Positions 8,091-17,541 of a DNA stretch of 64,000 nucleotides are shown here, piece after piece. Location of the stretch: the NCBI GenBank assembly GCA_024134725.1, contig CP099863.1:2911258-2975257 (forward strand), given 5' to 3'. Positions within the stretch are counted from its first letter, which is position 1; each line of letters starts with the position of its first letter. Under the pieces are notes generated by a model. The model had not been told where the DNA came from, made no database searches, and worked only from the letters and a program-made list of their open reading frames with translations. Position numbers and translations under genes: made by a program. Source of the stretch: Bacillus sp. 1780r2a1. Lineage in GTDB: Bacteria; Bacillota; Bacilli; Bacillales; Bacillaceae_H.

Positions 8091-9362
8091 TTAAATAAAT
8101 AAATGGAACAAGCTGCTTTCTTTATTAATTTCCGTATAAGGAAATCCTTTTTTATCCATTCGGCTAATTAATGGATAATAATCCTCTTTATGTTTTAATT
8201 CGATACCCACCAACGCTGGACCGCTATCTTTGTTATTTTTCTTTGTATACTCAAATCGTGAAATGTCATCGTTTGGCCCAAGCACTTCATCTAAAAATTC
8301 CCGTAGTGCTCCTGCTCTCTGAGGGAAGTTCACAATAAAATAATGCTGCAAACCTTCATACATCATGGAACGCTCTTTGATTTCTTGCATACGACCAATA
8401 TCGTTGTTTCCTCCACTGATAACGCACACTACTGTTTTTCCTTTAATTTGTTCACGATAAGAGTCTAAAGCAGCGATGGAAAGTGCACCGGCAGGCTCTG
8501 CAATAATTGCATTTTCATTATAAAGGGATAGAATGGTTGTACAGACTTTCCCTTCAGGAACAATAACGATATCATCAACCACTTCTCGGCTAATCTCGTA
8601 AGATACGCTACCAACGGTTTTTACGGCTGCCCCATCTACAAATGGATCAATAGACTCAAGCGTTACAACTTCCCCTCTATCAAAAGACGTTTGCATTCCA
8701 GCTGCTCCAGCAGGCTCTACGCCAATAACTGCTGTTTTAGGAGAGATACTTTTCACATAAGTCCCTACGCCTGAAATTAGACCGCCTCCCCCAATACTTC
8801 CAAACACATAGTCTATTTCATCTTCACAATCATTAAACATTTCAACAGCAACCGTTCCTTGTCCCGCAATTACATCAACGTCATTAAAAGGGTGAATAAA
8901 CGTTCTCTTTTCTTCTTCACTGCACTGGATCGCTGTTTCATAGGAATCATCGAACGTATCACCTGTTAAAACAATCTTTACATTATCTCTCCCTAAAAAT
9001 TTAACTTGGTTGACCTTCTGTCGGGGAGTAGTGCTAGGCATAAAGATTTTGCCATCAATGTTCAAATGGCGACAAGCATAAGCCACACCCTGTGCGTGAT
9101 TACCGGCACTTGCACATGCAATTCCATGCTCTAACTCCTGCTTCGTCAATTGCTTAATACGATTATACGCTCCTCGAATTTTAAATGAACGAACGACTTG
9201 CAGATCTTCACGCTTCAAATACACGTTACATTCATAACGTTCAGAAAGCACATCATTGCGCTGTAGTGGTGTATGTACAACAACATCTTTAATCATTTGA
9301 TTCGCAATCATGATGTCCTCTAACTGTACATGTTTTGTTCGATTATCTACTTGTTGTTTCAT
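8091..9362 (-). CDS. ilvA: Threonine dehydratase (biosynthetic, IlvA)
   Basis: This PLP enzyme deaminates threonine to 2-oxobutanoate, the first step of isoleucine synthesis. The PLP lysine lies in RSFKIRGAYN (about residue 62), the glycine-rich cofactor loop is GSIGGGGLISG, and the C-terminal part (about 330-423) is a single ACT-like regulatory domain starting HYFIVNFPQRAGALREFL. The total length matches the short IlvA of B. subtilis (about 420) rather than the E. coli form with two ACT-like units. The ATG at 9362 is chosen because AGGAAGG is about eight bases upstream; a TTG two codons earlier is too close. It has its own terminator. Confidence 0.93.
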   Translation of the reverse strand: MKQQVDNRTKHVQLEDIMIANQMIKDVVVHTPLQRNDVLSERYECNVYLKREDLQVVRSFKIRGAYNRIKQLTKQELEHGIACASAGNHAQGVAYACRHLNIDGKIFMPSTTPRQKVNQVKFLGRDNVKIVLTGDTFDDSYETAIQCSEEEKRTFIHPFNDVDVIAGQGTVAVEMFNDCEDEIDYVFGSIGGGGLISGVGTYVKSISPKTAVIGVEPAGAAGMQTSFDRGEVVTLESIDPFVDGAAVKTVGSVSYEISREVVDDIVIVPEGKVCTTILSLYNENAIIAEPAGALSIAALDSYREQIKGKTVVCVISGGNNDIGRMQEIKERSMMYEGLQHYFIVNFPQRAGALREFLDEVLGPNDDISRFEYTKKNNKDSGPALVGIELKHKEDYYPLISRMDKKGFPYTEINKESSLFHLFI

Positions 9363-9524
9363 AACCAACTTCCTTCCTCTTCCTACCTTTTTTTAATTTG
9401 TACATTATATCACATAAAATTTAGAAAAATCATTATTTTTAGTTAATCTTTTGATTTTTTTTAATCAGCATATTTTCAGCAGGATAGTAAACAGTAAAAA
9501 AAAGATCGAAAGCTGGTGAGTAAC

Positions 9525-9767
9525 ATGGAGTATACGTTAAAAAGCATTGATAGTGCCATTCCTTGTGAAGTAACTGTTGATGATGATAATGGACGATACA
9601 TGCTGAGAAATGCAGATACAAGCGGGGAAGTGTTCAATTCAGCTTCTGAGCTTACGCAATGGGTCCAAAAACACTGGAATGAGAAACAATTTGTTAATCC
9701 AGAAGAATTTAGACAATTAGTTCATCATTTGCAGGAATATATTGAACAAAAAAAGCGTCTCACTTAA
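9525..9767 (+). CDS. Hypothetical protein (80 aa)
   Basis: This is a short acidic soluble protein, MEYTLKSIDSAIPCEVTVDD at its N-terminus, with no membrane segment and no domain I recognise. The ATG at 9525 has GGTGAG six bases upstream; a GTG three codons earlier overlaps that site. Its stop codon lies in the loop of a terminator hairpin and overlaps the plsC stop by four bases on the other strand. Coding appearance is good, function unknown. Confidence 0.7.
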   Translation: MEYTLKSIDSAIPCEVTVDDDNGRYMLRNADTSGEVFNSASELTQWVQKHWNEKQFVNPEEFRQLVHHLQEYIEQKKRLT

Positions 9768-9779
9768 GAGACGCTTTTT
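9750..9779. terminator. Bidirectional terminator shared with plsC
   Basis: AAAAAGCGTCTC and GAGACGCTTTTT form a perfect 12-base stem with loop ACTTAA. The stop codons of both convergent genes lie in this loop. Confidence 0.88.
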
Positions 9780-10516
9780 GATTGCATTGGATGATGATTG
9801 TTTAAAGCTTGAATAATCTGCTCACGAACTTCATGGTGAATCACGTTTGGATTACTTTCTGCATCTAGATGCGTTGTAATTGCAGGTAAAACTCGTATGG
9901 TTACATCTGCTTTTTGGAACCCAACTTTAGACTGTTCCATAATTTTCGATGTTCCTTGGATAGCAACAGGGACAATTGGTACCTTAGCATCTAGCGCAAT
10001 CCTTATACTTCCTTTTTTAAACTCACCAATTCCTTCGCCTTTACTTCGTGTCCCCTCTGGAAAAATGACCATTGAATGCCCTTCTTCGAGTAAGCAAACA
10101 CTATCTTTTAAAGCTTGAACCGATGCTCTGCGATTAGCTCGATCAATGAACACACAGTCCATTACTTCCATCCACCTTGCAACAAGCGGAATTTTTTTTA
10201 CTTCAATTTTTGAAAAGAAGCCGAATGGCTTTTCTATAAAACCAAGTAAAACGGGAACATCAAAGTTGCCTTCATGATTACTTACAAACAGAACTGGCCC
10301 CTTGGGAATGTTGGATTTTCCAGTTATTTCAACGTTGGCTCCAGCAATTTTTACAAGAGTGCGCGCCCAGTGTTTAGGGATCTGATGCTGTTCTTGTCTT
10401 TTACGCTCATTACTCCACTCAGTTGGCAGCCGCTTCATTTTAGATAGAGTAGGTAAGCTGAAAATAAGATACGTAAAAAAGTAGATAAAAAACACAATCA
10501 TTCGAATCATTTTCAT
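9764..10516 (-). CDS. plsC: 1-acyl-sn-glycerol-3-phosphate acyltransferase (PlsC)
   Basis: This enzyme makes phosphatidic acid by acylating lysophosphatidic acid at the membrane. An N-terminal hydrophobic segment (about 3-22) is followed by the HX4D motif NHEGNFD, the second block FGFFSKIEVKKIP and the FPEGTRSKG motif, all in the right order. The start at 10516 is chosen because GGGAG lies about seven bases upstream; an earlier ATG has no binding site. It overlaps the convergent 80-residue gene by four bases in a hairpin. Confidence 0.92.
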   Translation of the reverse strand: MKMIRMIVFFIYFFTYLIFSLPTLSKMKRLPTEWSNERKRQEQHQIPKHWARTLVKIAGANVEITGKSNIPKGPVLFVSNHEGNFDVPVLLGFIEKPFGFFSKIEVKKIPLVARWMEVMDCVFIDRANRRASVQALKDSVCLLEEGHSMVIFPEGTRSKGEGIGEFKKGSIRIALDAKVPIVPVAIQGTSKIMEQSKVGFQKADVTIRVLPAITTHLDAESNPNVIHHEVREQIIQALNNHHPMQSKSVS

Positions 10517-10564
10517 TCTATTTCTCCCAATAAACATACTGACTTGCTGTGGGTAGTTATTTCA

Positions 10565-11044
10565 TTATGAACGTTCATAAACTGTGAAGTAGTAAACATA
10601 GGGATTCTTTTCATCCTTAATACCTTGCTTTTTGGATACTTCTTTCCAAACTGATGAATCAATTTCAGGAAAGTATGTATCTCCTTCAAACGCCTCTTCT
10701 ATATGAGTAACGTATAAACGAGTCGCCACATTCATAGTTTGCTCATATACTGTTGCTCCACCAATTACAAAAAGCTCACTTTCCTCTTCAAGAGACATAA
10801 GATCGTCAACAGAGTGAATAACTTTTACACCTTCATGATGATAGTCTTTATTCCCTGTTAAAATAACGTTGCGTCGGTTTGGAAGAGGCTTGCCAATTGA
10901 TTCAAACGTTTTACGTCCCATTACAATTGTGTGGCCCATTGTGGTTTGCTTGAAATACTGTAAGTCAGCTGGCAAACGCCAAGGTAAATCATTTTCTTTC
11001 CCAATTAGGCGGTTGTTGTCCATCGCTACAATTAACGAAATCAT
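10565..11044 (-). CDS. dfrA: Dihydrofolate reductase
   Basis: The 159-residue enzyme reduces dihydrofolate to tetrahydrofolate with NADPH. It shows [29 protein letters not shown] split over the N-terminal blocks, the substrate Asp/Glu region LPADLQYFK, the NADPH loops MGRKTFES and [10 protein letters not shown]. The length is standard. Its ATG overlaps the end of thyA by four bases (ATGA), so translation is probably coupled; the pairing makes sense because thymidylate synthase produces the dihydrofolate that this enzyme recycles. Confidence 0.96.
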   Translation of the reverse strand: MISLIVAMDNNRLIGKENDLPWRLPADLQYFKQTTMGHTIVMGRKTFESIGKPLPNRRNVILTGNKDYHHEGVKVIHSVDDLMSLEEESELFVIGGATVYEQTMNVATRLYVTHIEEAFEGDTYFPEIDSSVWKEVSKKQGIKDEKNPYVYYFTVYERS

Positions 11045-11835
11045 ACGCTAACCGCTCCTTTAATATGAGGATGTGGATCATACTCAACGAGCTCGAAGTC
11101 TTCAAATTTAAAGTCAAAGATAGATTTGACTTCTGGGTTAATCTTCATTTTTGGTAGGGAACGAGGTTCACGCGTTAACTGTAGGTTTACTTGTTCAAGG
11201 TGATTTGTATAAATATGAGCATCCCCAAACGTATGAACAAAATCACCTGGTTCTAAATCGCACACTTGAGCAACCATCATTGTCAGAAGGGCATAGGATG
11301 CAATATTAAAAGGTACGCCTAAAAAAATATCAGCTGAGCGTTGGTATAGCTGACAAGATAATTTACCATCTGCTACGTAGAATTGAAATAAGCAGTGGCA
11401 TGGCGGAAGCGCCATGTTATCAACATCCGCAACGTTCCACGCACTTACCATCAACCTTCTTGAATCTGGATTATTTTTAATTTGATGAATAACATTTGTT
11501 ATTTGATCAATGGTACTTCCTTCTGGTGTTGGCCAAGAGCGCCACTGGTGACCATAAACAGGGCCTAATTCTCCATTTTCATCAGCCCATTCATTCCAAA
11601 TACGTACGCCGTTATCTTGTAAATATTTGATGTTTGTATCACCGCTTAAAAACCATAATAATTCATGAATAATTGATTTTAAATGAAGCTTTTTAGTGGT
11701 TAAAGCAGGAAACCCTTCTTGAAGGTTAAATCGCATTTGGTAACCAAATGTACTAATTGTTCCTGTTCCTGTCCGATCTTCTTTTTTCGTTCCATGTTTC
11801 AGTACATGTTCACATAAGTCGAGATATTGTTTCAC
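11041..11835 (-). CDS. thyA: Thymidylate synthase
   Basis: This enzyme methylates dUMP to dTMP using methylene-tetrahydrofolate. The nucleophile is the Cys in [12 protein letters not shown], with the substrate-binding segments [18 protein letters not shown] and [10 protein letters not shown] chose the GTG at 11835, eight bases after AAGGAAG, which gives 264 residues, exactly the E. coli ThyA length; the longer frame would add 19 non-homologous residues. It is of the small ThyA/ThyB type. It forms an operon with dfrA. Confidence 0.95.
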   Translation of the reverse strand: MKQYLDLCEHVLKHGTKKEDRTGTGTISTFGYQMRFNLQEGFPALTTKKLHLKSIIHELLWFLSGDTNIKYLQDNGVRIWNEWADENGELGPVYGHQWRSWPTPEGSTIDQITNVIHQIKNNPDSRRLMVSAWNVADVDNMALPPCHCLFQFYVADGKLSCQLYQRSADIFLGVPFNIASYALLTMMVAQVCDLEPGDFVHTFGDAHIYTNHLEQVNLQLTREPRSLPKMKINPEVKSIFDFKFEDFELVEYDPHPHIKGAVSV

Positions 11836-12140
11836 TTCCGACACTTCCTTTTTCAAAAGTCTTTCTCTATTGTATAGGCGATTTTTTCTCATGTCTATGA
11901 GAAAGTGCAGGGTTTCTTATAGAAAAAATCCAAGACATAGCTGACTGATTCCTTCATGGAGACGATTCATCCCGTTTCTAAACGATATAGTTTTCAAAAC
12001 ATGTTCGCTCCATTGTTACAAACACTGTCCTTTAAAATTTGTTCCTACTCAACAAAAAAATCCGAGCTATAAAAAGTAGTTAACTTTAAATAGCTCGGAT
12101 AAATCATCAGCTGAAACGTTTATATCCCAGCCTCTTTTCA
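11836..12140. other. Intergenic region thyA-purU
   Basis: This roughly 300-base gap contains the purU terminator (12053-12100) and the upstream region of thyA. I found no convincing ORF, riboswitch or strong promoter match in the remaining bases. Confidence 0.6.
12053..12100 (-). terminator. Terminator of purU
   Basis: On the minus strand ATCCGAGCTAT (12060-12070 on plus) pairs with ATAGCTCGGAT (12090-12100), followed by a T run (12054-12060 read as T on minus). Confidence 0.85.
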
Positions 12141-13043
12141 TCAATTAAATACGATTGTGCGATTACCGTAAACTAAAATTCGATCTTCTAAATGCCATTT
12201 TACCGCTCTTGCTAAGACCGTACGCTCAATTAAGCGCCCTTTTTTCTTCAGTTCTTCCGCATCATCTCGGTGATTTACTCGTTCGATATCTTGTTCAATA
12301 ATCGGTCCTTCGTCTAGATCATCCGTTACATAATGCGAAGTAGCACCGATTAGCTTAACACCACGCTTGTACGCTCGCTCGTATGGCTTTGCACCGATAA
12401 AAGCAGGTAAAAACGAATGATGAATATTAATGATACGATATGGATTTTCGGCTACAAATGTCGGCGTTAAAATCTGCATATAACGCGCTAAGATAATTAA
12501 ATCTATGTTATAGTCCTTTAATAATTGGAGCTGCTGTGCTTCCGCTTCAGCACGAATTTCTTTTGTTGCAGGAATGTGATAGAACGGAATTCCAAAAGAC
12601 TCAACGACTTCACGCGCATCTTCATGATTACTAACAACTACGGCAATGTCGCTCATTAAGTCGCCGCTTTCCCATGCCCATAGTAGTTCTAATAAACAAT
12701 GTAACTCTTTTGACACGAAGATCGCTGTTCTCTTTAAACGATGTGCGTACGTAAACTTCGCTTCCATTGAAAAGGATTCTGCAATCGATTGGAAAGCTTC
12801 TTCCATTGCTGGTCCTTTTTCATCCAAACGGTCGCATTCAAATTCAAAACGAATAAAAAATGTTCCACCTTCTGGATTAGTTGAATGCTGACTAGACTCT
12901 ACAATATTTGCTCCTTGTTCAAATAAAAACGTAGAGACAGCCGACACAATTCCAGGTTGGTCTGAACAGCTAATTAACAACCGCCCTCTATTTTTATACT
13001 TCTCTTTGTATGATGTTACGTGTTGCTCAATATGCGATTTCAT
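12141..13043 (-). CDS. purU: Formyltetrahydrofolate deformylase (PurU)
   Basis: The 300-residue protein has an N-terminal ACT domain (RLLISCSDQPGIVSAVSTFL, about 20-105) and a C-terminal formyltransferase-like domain with AVVVSNHEDA, ILARYMQILTP, NIHHSFLPAF and the catalytic GATSHYVTDDLDEGPII. It hydrolyses 10-formyl-tetrahydrofolate to formate and tetrahydrofolate, balancing one-carbon pools and supplying formate for PurT. Full length. The gene stands alone with its own terminator, next to the other folate genes dfrA and thyA. Confidence 0.94.
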   Translation of the reverse strand: MKSHIEQHVTSYKEKYKNRGRLLISCSDQPGIVSAVSTFLFEQGANIVESSQHSTNPEGGTFFIRFEFECDRLDEKGPAMEEAFQSIAESFSMEAKFTYAHRLKRTAIFVSKELHCLLELLWAWESGDLMSDIAVVVSNHEDAREVVESFGIPFYHIPATKEIRAEAEAQQLQLLKDYNIDLIILARYMQILTPTFVAENPYRIINIHHSFLPAFIGAKPYERAYKRGVKLIGATSHYVTDDLDEGPIIEQDIERVNHRDDAEELKKKGRLIERTVLARAVKWHLEDRILVYGNRTIVFN

Positions 13044-13106
13044 AAAGTTCCCTCTCTCTTTGAATGTACAGACTATTCTATCATTATAATGAAAGTTTAC
13101 CGATTA

Positions 13107-14669
13107 TCAAGCGTCATTCTTATTTTTAGAGTAAGGATTCGCTTCTTCTTCATGCTGAAGCTCTGCTAATTTCGCGTAATGAGGCTTCATACTATCCATA
13201 ATATCTCGATAGACTGGCAGGATTTTTTTATATACTTTCACATTTTCAGCAATCGGCTCTAAGTGTGTAGTTTTTCCAACCATCTTTTCTACCACATTGA
13301 CGGATTCAACCTCACCGATTGCATAGAGACCTAGTACAGCTGCGCCAAGACAAGAGCTTTCAAAACTTTCCGGAATTCTTACTTCTGCATTAAAAATATC
13401 AGCCATCATTTGCTTCCATACTTCAGAACGAGCAAATCCACCTGAAGCTTTAATTTCACGAGCAGGTCCAATTAGTTCTTCAAGAGGCTCTAACACTGTA
13501 TATAGATTGTACATAATTCCTTCCAACACCGCACGGATCATGTGCTCTTTACCATGATGAAGAGATAGCCCGCTGAATGAACCCCTTGCGTCTGCATCCC
13601 ATAAAGGAGCCCGTTCTCCTGATAAGTAAGGGTGAAAAATAAGCCCTTCAGCTCCAGGCCGAATTGTATCGGCCATTTTCGTCAGTAAATCATATACATT
13701 CACATCTAAACGCTCAGCAACTGCAGATTCACTTTTGGCCAATTCGTCTTTTGCCCATCGTAAAATCATTCCACCGTTATTAATAGGGCCTCCTACGACC
13801 CATAAGTCATCCGTAAATGCATAACAAAATGTTCGACCTTCTTTATCTAGAACAGGCTTTTTTGTAACCGTTCGAATTGCCCCACTTGTGCCAATTGTAA
13901 TGGCAATCTCACCTTGATGGATAGCATCTAAGCCTAAGTTAGATAATACGCCATCGCTTGCCCCTATTACAAAAGGAGTATCCTCATTAATTTTAAGCGT
14001 ATGAGCGATTTCACTTTTAATCCCTTTGCTCACATGTGTTGCTGGCACAATAGTAGATAGTTGAACAGAAGAGATTTCTGCATTTGTTAACGCAACTTCA
14101 TCCCATTGTTTTGTTTCTAAATTAAGCATTCCTGTTGCAGAAGCAATGGAGTAATCCACTATATACTCATCAAATAATTTATGGAATATATATTCTTTAA
14201 TTGAAATAAATTTAGCTGTTTTTTCAAAGATTTCGGGGTGCTCATGCTTTAACCATTTAATCTTAACAAGAGGTGACATAGGATGAAGAGGCATACCCGT
14301 TCGCTTGTATAGTTCCATTCGTTGATTACAAAGCTTATCTGCATATGTAGCCGCTCGCTTATCAGCCCACGTTATACAATTTGTAAGTGGCTCACCACTT
14401 TCATCAACAGCAATAAGGCTATGCATCGCGCTGCTAAAAGATACAACTTTTAAATCTTCTTTATTTACCTTTCCCTTTGCCACTACTTTCTTAATTGTTG
14501 ATAGGACAGCTGCAAAAATCTCATCTGGCTTCTGTTCAGCTGTTAGGGCATCCGGCGTATGAAGAGGATACCCAACATGATGTGACTCCTTCACTTTTCC
14601 ATCAGCAGTAAATAAAACCGACTTTGTTGTTGTTGTTCCAATATCAACACCTATCATATATGTTGTCAC
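13107..14669 (-). CDS. gntK: FGGY-family carbohydrate kinase, probably gluconokinase
   Basis: The 520-residue protein opens YMIGVDIGTTTTKSVLF, the phosphate-1 motif of FGGY kinases, and has SSAMHSLIAVDESG, ITWADKRA, GASDGVLSNLG and the C-terminal ASGGFARSEVWKQMMADIF. These blocks match B. subtilis GntK better than xylulokinase or glycerol kinase, so gluconate is the likely substrate; other sugar acids or pentuloses remain possible. GTG at 14669 is chosen because GGTG is about nine bases upstream and homologues begin at this point. No gntP or gntZ is adjacent, unlike the B. subtilis gnt operon, which lowers certainty on the substrate. Confidence 0.75.
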   Translation of the reverse strand: MTTYMIGVDIGTTTTKSVLFTADGKVKESHHVGYPLHTPDALTAEQKPDEIFAAVLSTIKKVVAKGKVNKEDLKVVSFSSAMHSLIAVDESGEPLTNCITWADKRAATYADKLCNQRMELYKRTGMPLHPMSPLVKIKWLKHEHPEIFEKTAKFISIKEYIFHKLFDEYIVDYSIASATGMLNLETKQWDEVALTNAEISSVQLSTIVPATHVSKGIKSEIAHTLKINEDTPFVIGASDGVLSNLGLDAIHQGEIAITIGTSGAIRTVTKKPVLDKEGRTFCYAFTDDLWVVGGPINNGGMILRWAKDELAKSESAVAERLDVNVYDLLTKMADTIRPGAEGLIFHPYLSGERAPLWDADARGSFSGLSLHHGKEHMIRAVLEGIMYNLYTVLEPLEELIGPAREIKASGGFARSEVWKQMMADIFNAEVRIPESFESSCLGAAVLGLYAIGEVESVNVVEKMVGKTTHLEPIAENVKVYKKILPVYRDIMDSMKPHYAKLAELQHEEEANPYSKNKNDA

Positions 14670-14966
14670 GTTACTTAACACCAACCTTTTCTCTCTGCGT
14701 TCTTTATTTATGAGGTTTTCCTAAAATGATTTAAACCATGCTTCCGCACATGAATTACACACTACTCTTTTTACCTGATGCCTTGCATTTAAAACATATA
14801 GCATTAGATCTAACAACCCAAAAATGTAAAAGTAAACACTTCTATTCATAAGGTACACCTGCTACAGTCTAAATCTTTGCGACCTATACCGTAACTTCAT
14901 TCTATATAATTTAACAGGAACATAGGTTATATTGTGTAAGCGTTATCATTAAAAGGAGGGGTTAAA
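14670..14966. other. Divergent intergenic region gluconokinase - acylase
   Basis: About 300 bases separate the two divergent genes. It contains a TATAAT (14905-14910) without a well spaced -35 box, the cre match at 14935-14948 and the strong AAAGGAGG site of the acylase gene. No ORF is supported. Confidence 0.6.
14935..14948 (+). promoter_or_regulatory. cre site (CcpA operator) before the acylase gene
   Basis: TGTAAGCGTTATCA fits the consensus TGWAANCGNTNWCA at every position. It ends 18 bases before the start codon, a position where CcpA would block transcription elongation or initiation. Confidence 0.65.
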
Positions 14967-17369
14967 TTGGAGGTTGTTATAAAAAAGAAATTGCCGAATT
15001 GGCTAAAGAAAAAACGATGGAAAATTACCATGACAATATTTATTGTGTTTCTGCTACTTGCAGTCATAACAGGGGTATACTTCTATTGGTTTCTACATAA
15101 AAGCTTGCCACAAACTGAAGGGAAAATAGAAATTAATGGGTTAAAAGCGGAAGTAAGCGTTTATCGTGATGCAGCAGGAACTCCTCATATTGAAGCAAAA
15201 AATCAACATGATCTCTTCTTGGCTCAAGGATATGTAACAGCGCAAGATCGCATCTTTCAAATGGATTTAAGCAGAAGACAAGCTTCAGGTATGCTAAGTG
15301 AAGTTGTGGGAAAACAAGCACTTGAACGAGATAAATTTTTTCGAACATTAGGATTAAGAAGAGCTGCTGAAAAATCAATAGCGCTTTATTCAGAAGAGGC
15401 AATAAGTGCGCTTCACTCCTATACTGAGGGAGTAAATCAATTTATTAAAGAAGCAAAAGCAAACAATACGCTACCAGTCGAATTTACCATTCTTGGCTAT
15501 GAACCAACGGAATGGTCCGAACTGGATTCCTTGACAATTGGTAAATATATGGCATTCGATCTTGGTGGTCATTGGGAAGGCCAGGCATTTCGTCATTACT
15601 TACTTCAGAACTTCTCAGAAGACAAGGCTCTGGAGCTTTTTCCAAGCTATCCAAAAGACGGGCCTACCATTATTAATTCAGTAAAAAACTCTACGCTTAA
15701 TATAGAGAAAAGTTTTGCTAAGGCCGTTGTTCCCCATGAATTTAATGGAAGTAATAACTGGGTCATAAGTGGAGAAAAATCTGCATCAGGCTTTCCAATT
15801 TTAGCTGATGATCCTCACCTTGGTTTAGCCACACCAGCTATTTGGTATGAAACTCACCTCCGTTCCCCAGAAGTTAACGTCAGTGGTGTTATTTTCGCAG
15901 GTATTCCAGGCATTATTCTTGGGCGTAATGACACTATAGCATGGGGCGTAACAAACGTTGGACCAGATGTACAAGATCTTTATATTGAAAAGCGTAACCC
16001 TGAAAACAAACACGAATTCTTGTATAAAGACAAATGGGAACCTGCAGAAGTTATAAAAGAAACCATTCCAGTTAAAGATGAGAAAGCTGTAAACTATGAA
16101 GTTGTGATAACAAGACACGGCCCTATATTGTCTGAATTTGCTCATTACGAAGAAGCTAACACAGCTCTTTCAATGAGGTGGACTGCACTAGATCCTTCCG
16201 CAGAGCTCGAAGCTGTTTTGAAATTCAGCAAAGCAAAAAATTGGGAGGAATTCAAAGATACCTTAGAATATTTTCATACGCCAGCCCAAAATTTTGTTTT
16301 TGCCTCTACTGATGGAACGATTGCATATCGTGCAAATGGCTTAATACCGATTCGGAAAAAAGGAGATAGTTTACTACCTGTTCCTGGTTGGACAGATGAG
16401 TATGAATGGAATGGCTACATCCCTTGGGATAAGCTGCCTACTATTGTCAATCCCGAGAAAGGTTATATATCAACAGCAAATAACAAAATAGCTGGGAGTG
16501 AGTATCCTTATCACCTCTCCAACATATGGGCACAACCGTATCGTCAGCAACGAATTCAAGATGTGCTAGAATCCAAAGAAAAATTAAATGCTAAGGATAT
16601 GATGCATCTACAACTTGACCATTACAACCTCCAAGCGGAAGAGTTTACACCAATTTTATTAGAACACCTTGATACCTCTACCTTAAGAGAGATAGATAAA
16701 GAAGCTCTTAAGACCTTGGAAGACTGGAATTTTACAGATGACACCGAGCTAGCTGCACCTCTACTCTTCCATTTTTGGATGGAAGAAATAGCAAATGTTT
16801 TATTTAATGAAGAGATTAGTGATGACATGCTAAAACTGTTCATTGGAAAAGCCCAAGTAGTTGATCAACTCTTACGACAAGCACATGAAGGGAAAGAAGG
16901 AATATGGATGGCTGAAAACGGCGGTTTGCCAAACGTGCTACAAAAATCTCTAAAGAATGCCGTCAATCGTGCTAGTTCGTTTCAAGGAGAAACACCTGCT
17001 AATTGGAAATGGGGCGAAGTTCATGCGGTCACGTTTACTCATCCATTATCATCCGTTAAGCCTTTGCATCTTCTTTTTAATGCAAAAGGCTCGGTTCCAA
17101 TGAGAGGAAGCCGCGTGACCGTTGGAGCTGCTGGTTGGAATAGTGAAACGGGAGAAGTGAACCACGGAGCATCTTGGAGAACGGTCGTGGACATGAAAAA
17201 ACCTTTGGAGAGCTACAATATCGTTGGTCCCGGTCAGTCAGGTCATGTAATGAGTCCTTGGTATCTTGACCAAATGAATGATTGGACTGAAGGAGCTTAT
17301 CATATCACATGGATGAGTGAGAAATACCGTGAAGCCGCAGATTTGCTGATATTAGTACCACAGAATTAG
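14967..17369 (+). CDS. Penicillin-acylase-family Ntn hydrolase, membrane anchored
   Basis: The 800-residue protein has a lysine-rich head, one membrane helix (about 20-41) and no signal peptidase site, so it is probably anchored outside the cell. It is an Ntn hydrolase precursor: the autoproteolytic site is Gly261-Ser262 in NGSNNWVISG, and Ser262 would be the N-terminal nucleophile of the beta chain. The following blocks ADDPHLGLATPAIWYE, PGIPG-like IFAGIPGIILGRND, WGVTNVGPDVQDLY and RHGPI resemble QuiP-type acyl-homoserine-lactone acylases more than the secreted penicillin G acylase of B. megaterium, which has a different N-terminus. The start is TTG after AAAGGAGG. Substrate is unknown: N-acyl lactones, beta-lactams or other amides. 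Confidence 0.85.
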   Translation: MEVVIKKKLPNWLKKKRWKITMTIFIVFLLLAVITGVYFYWFLHKSLPQTEGKIEINGLKAEVSVYRDAAGTPHIEAKNQHDLFLAQGYVTAQDRIFQMDLSRRQASGMLSEVVGKQALERDKFFRTLGLRRAAEKSIALYSEEAISALHSYTEGVNQFIKEAKANNTLPVEFTILGYEPTEWSELDSLTIGKYMAFDLGGHWEGQAFRHYLLQNFSEDKALELFPSYPKDGPTIINSVKNSTLNIEKSFAKAVVPHEFNGSNNWVISGEKSASGFPILADDPHLGLATPAIWYETHLRSPEVNVSGVIFAGIPGIILGRNDTIAWGVTNVGPDVQDLYIEKRNPENKHEFLYKDKWEPAEVIKETIPVKDEKAVNYEVVITRHGPILSEFAHYEEANTALSMRWTALDPSAELEAVLKFSKAKNWEEFKDTLEYFHTPAQNFVFASTDGTIAYRANGLIPIRKKGDSLLPVPGWTDEYEWNGYIPWDKLPTIVNPEKGYISTANNKIAGSEYPYHLSNIWAQPYRQQRIQDVLESKEKLNAKDMMHLQLDHYNLQAEEFTPILLEHLDTSTLREIDKEALKTLEDWNFTDDTELAAPLLFHFWMEEIANVLFNEEISDDMLKLFIGKAQVVDQLLRQAHEGKEGIWMAENGGLPNVLQKSLKNAVNRASSFQGETPANWKWGEVHAVTFTHPLSSVKPLHLLFNAKGSVPMRGSRVTVGAAGWNSETGEVNHGASWRTVVDMKKPLESYNIVGPGQSGHVMSPWYLDQMNDWTEGAYHITWMSEKYREAADLLILVPQN

Positions 17370-17414
17370 GGCTTATACTCAAGCATGAAAAAGAATTTTA
17401 GAAATATAATAAAT

Positions 17415-17451
17415 AGCCGATGTAGAAAGTGTGTTGATTTCTACATCGGCT
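17415..17451 (+). terminator. Terminator downstream of the acylase gene
   Basis: AGCCGATGTAGAAA and TTTCTACATCGGCT form a perfect 14-base stem. The T tract after it is weak (TTAGCATTTT). Confidence 0.75.
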
Positions 17452-17541
17452 TTAGCATTTTAGGATAGTCAATTTTTTTAGGGCTTACGAAAATTACAAT
17501 TATCCTTCCTGCTTATCTAGTAACCAATAGCACCTTGGCTG

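Noticed and set aside
9409-9435. CodY box upstream of ilvA
   Set aside because: The best match to AATTTTCWGAAAATT has four mismatches in AT-rich DNA, too weak to claim.
14876-14910. Sigma-A promoter for the acylase gene
   Set aside because: TATAAT is present at 14905, but the nearest TTTGCG is 23 bases upstream, too far for a normal promoter.
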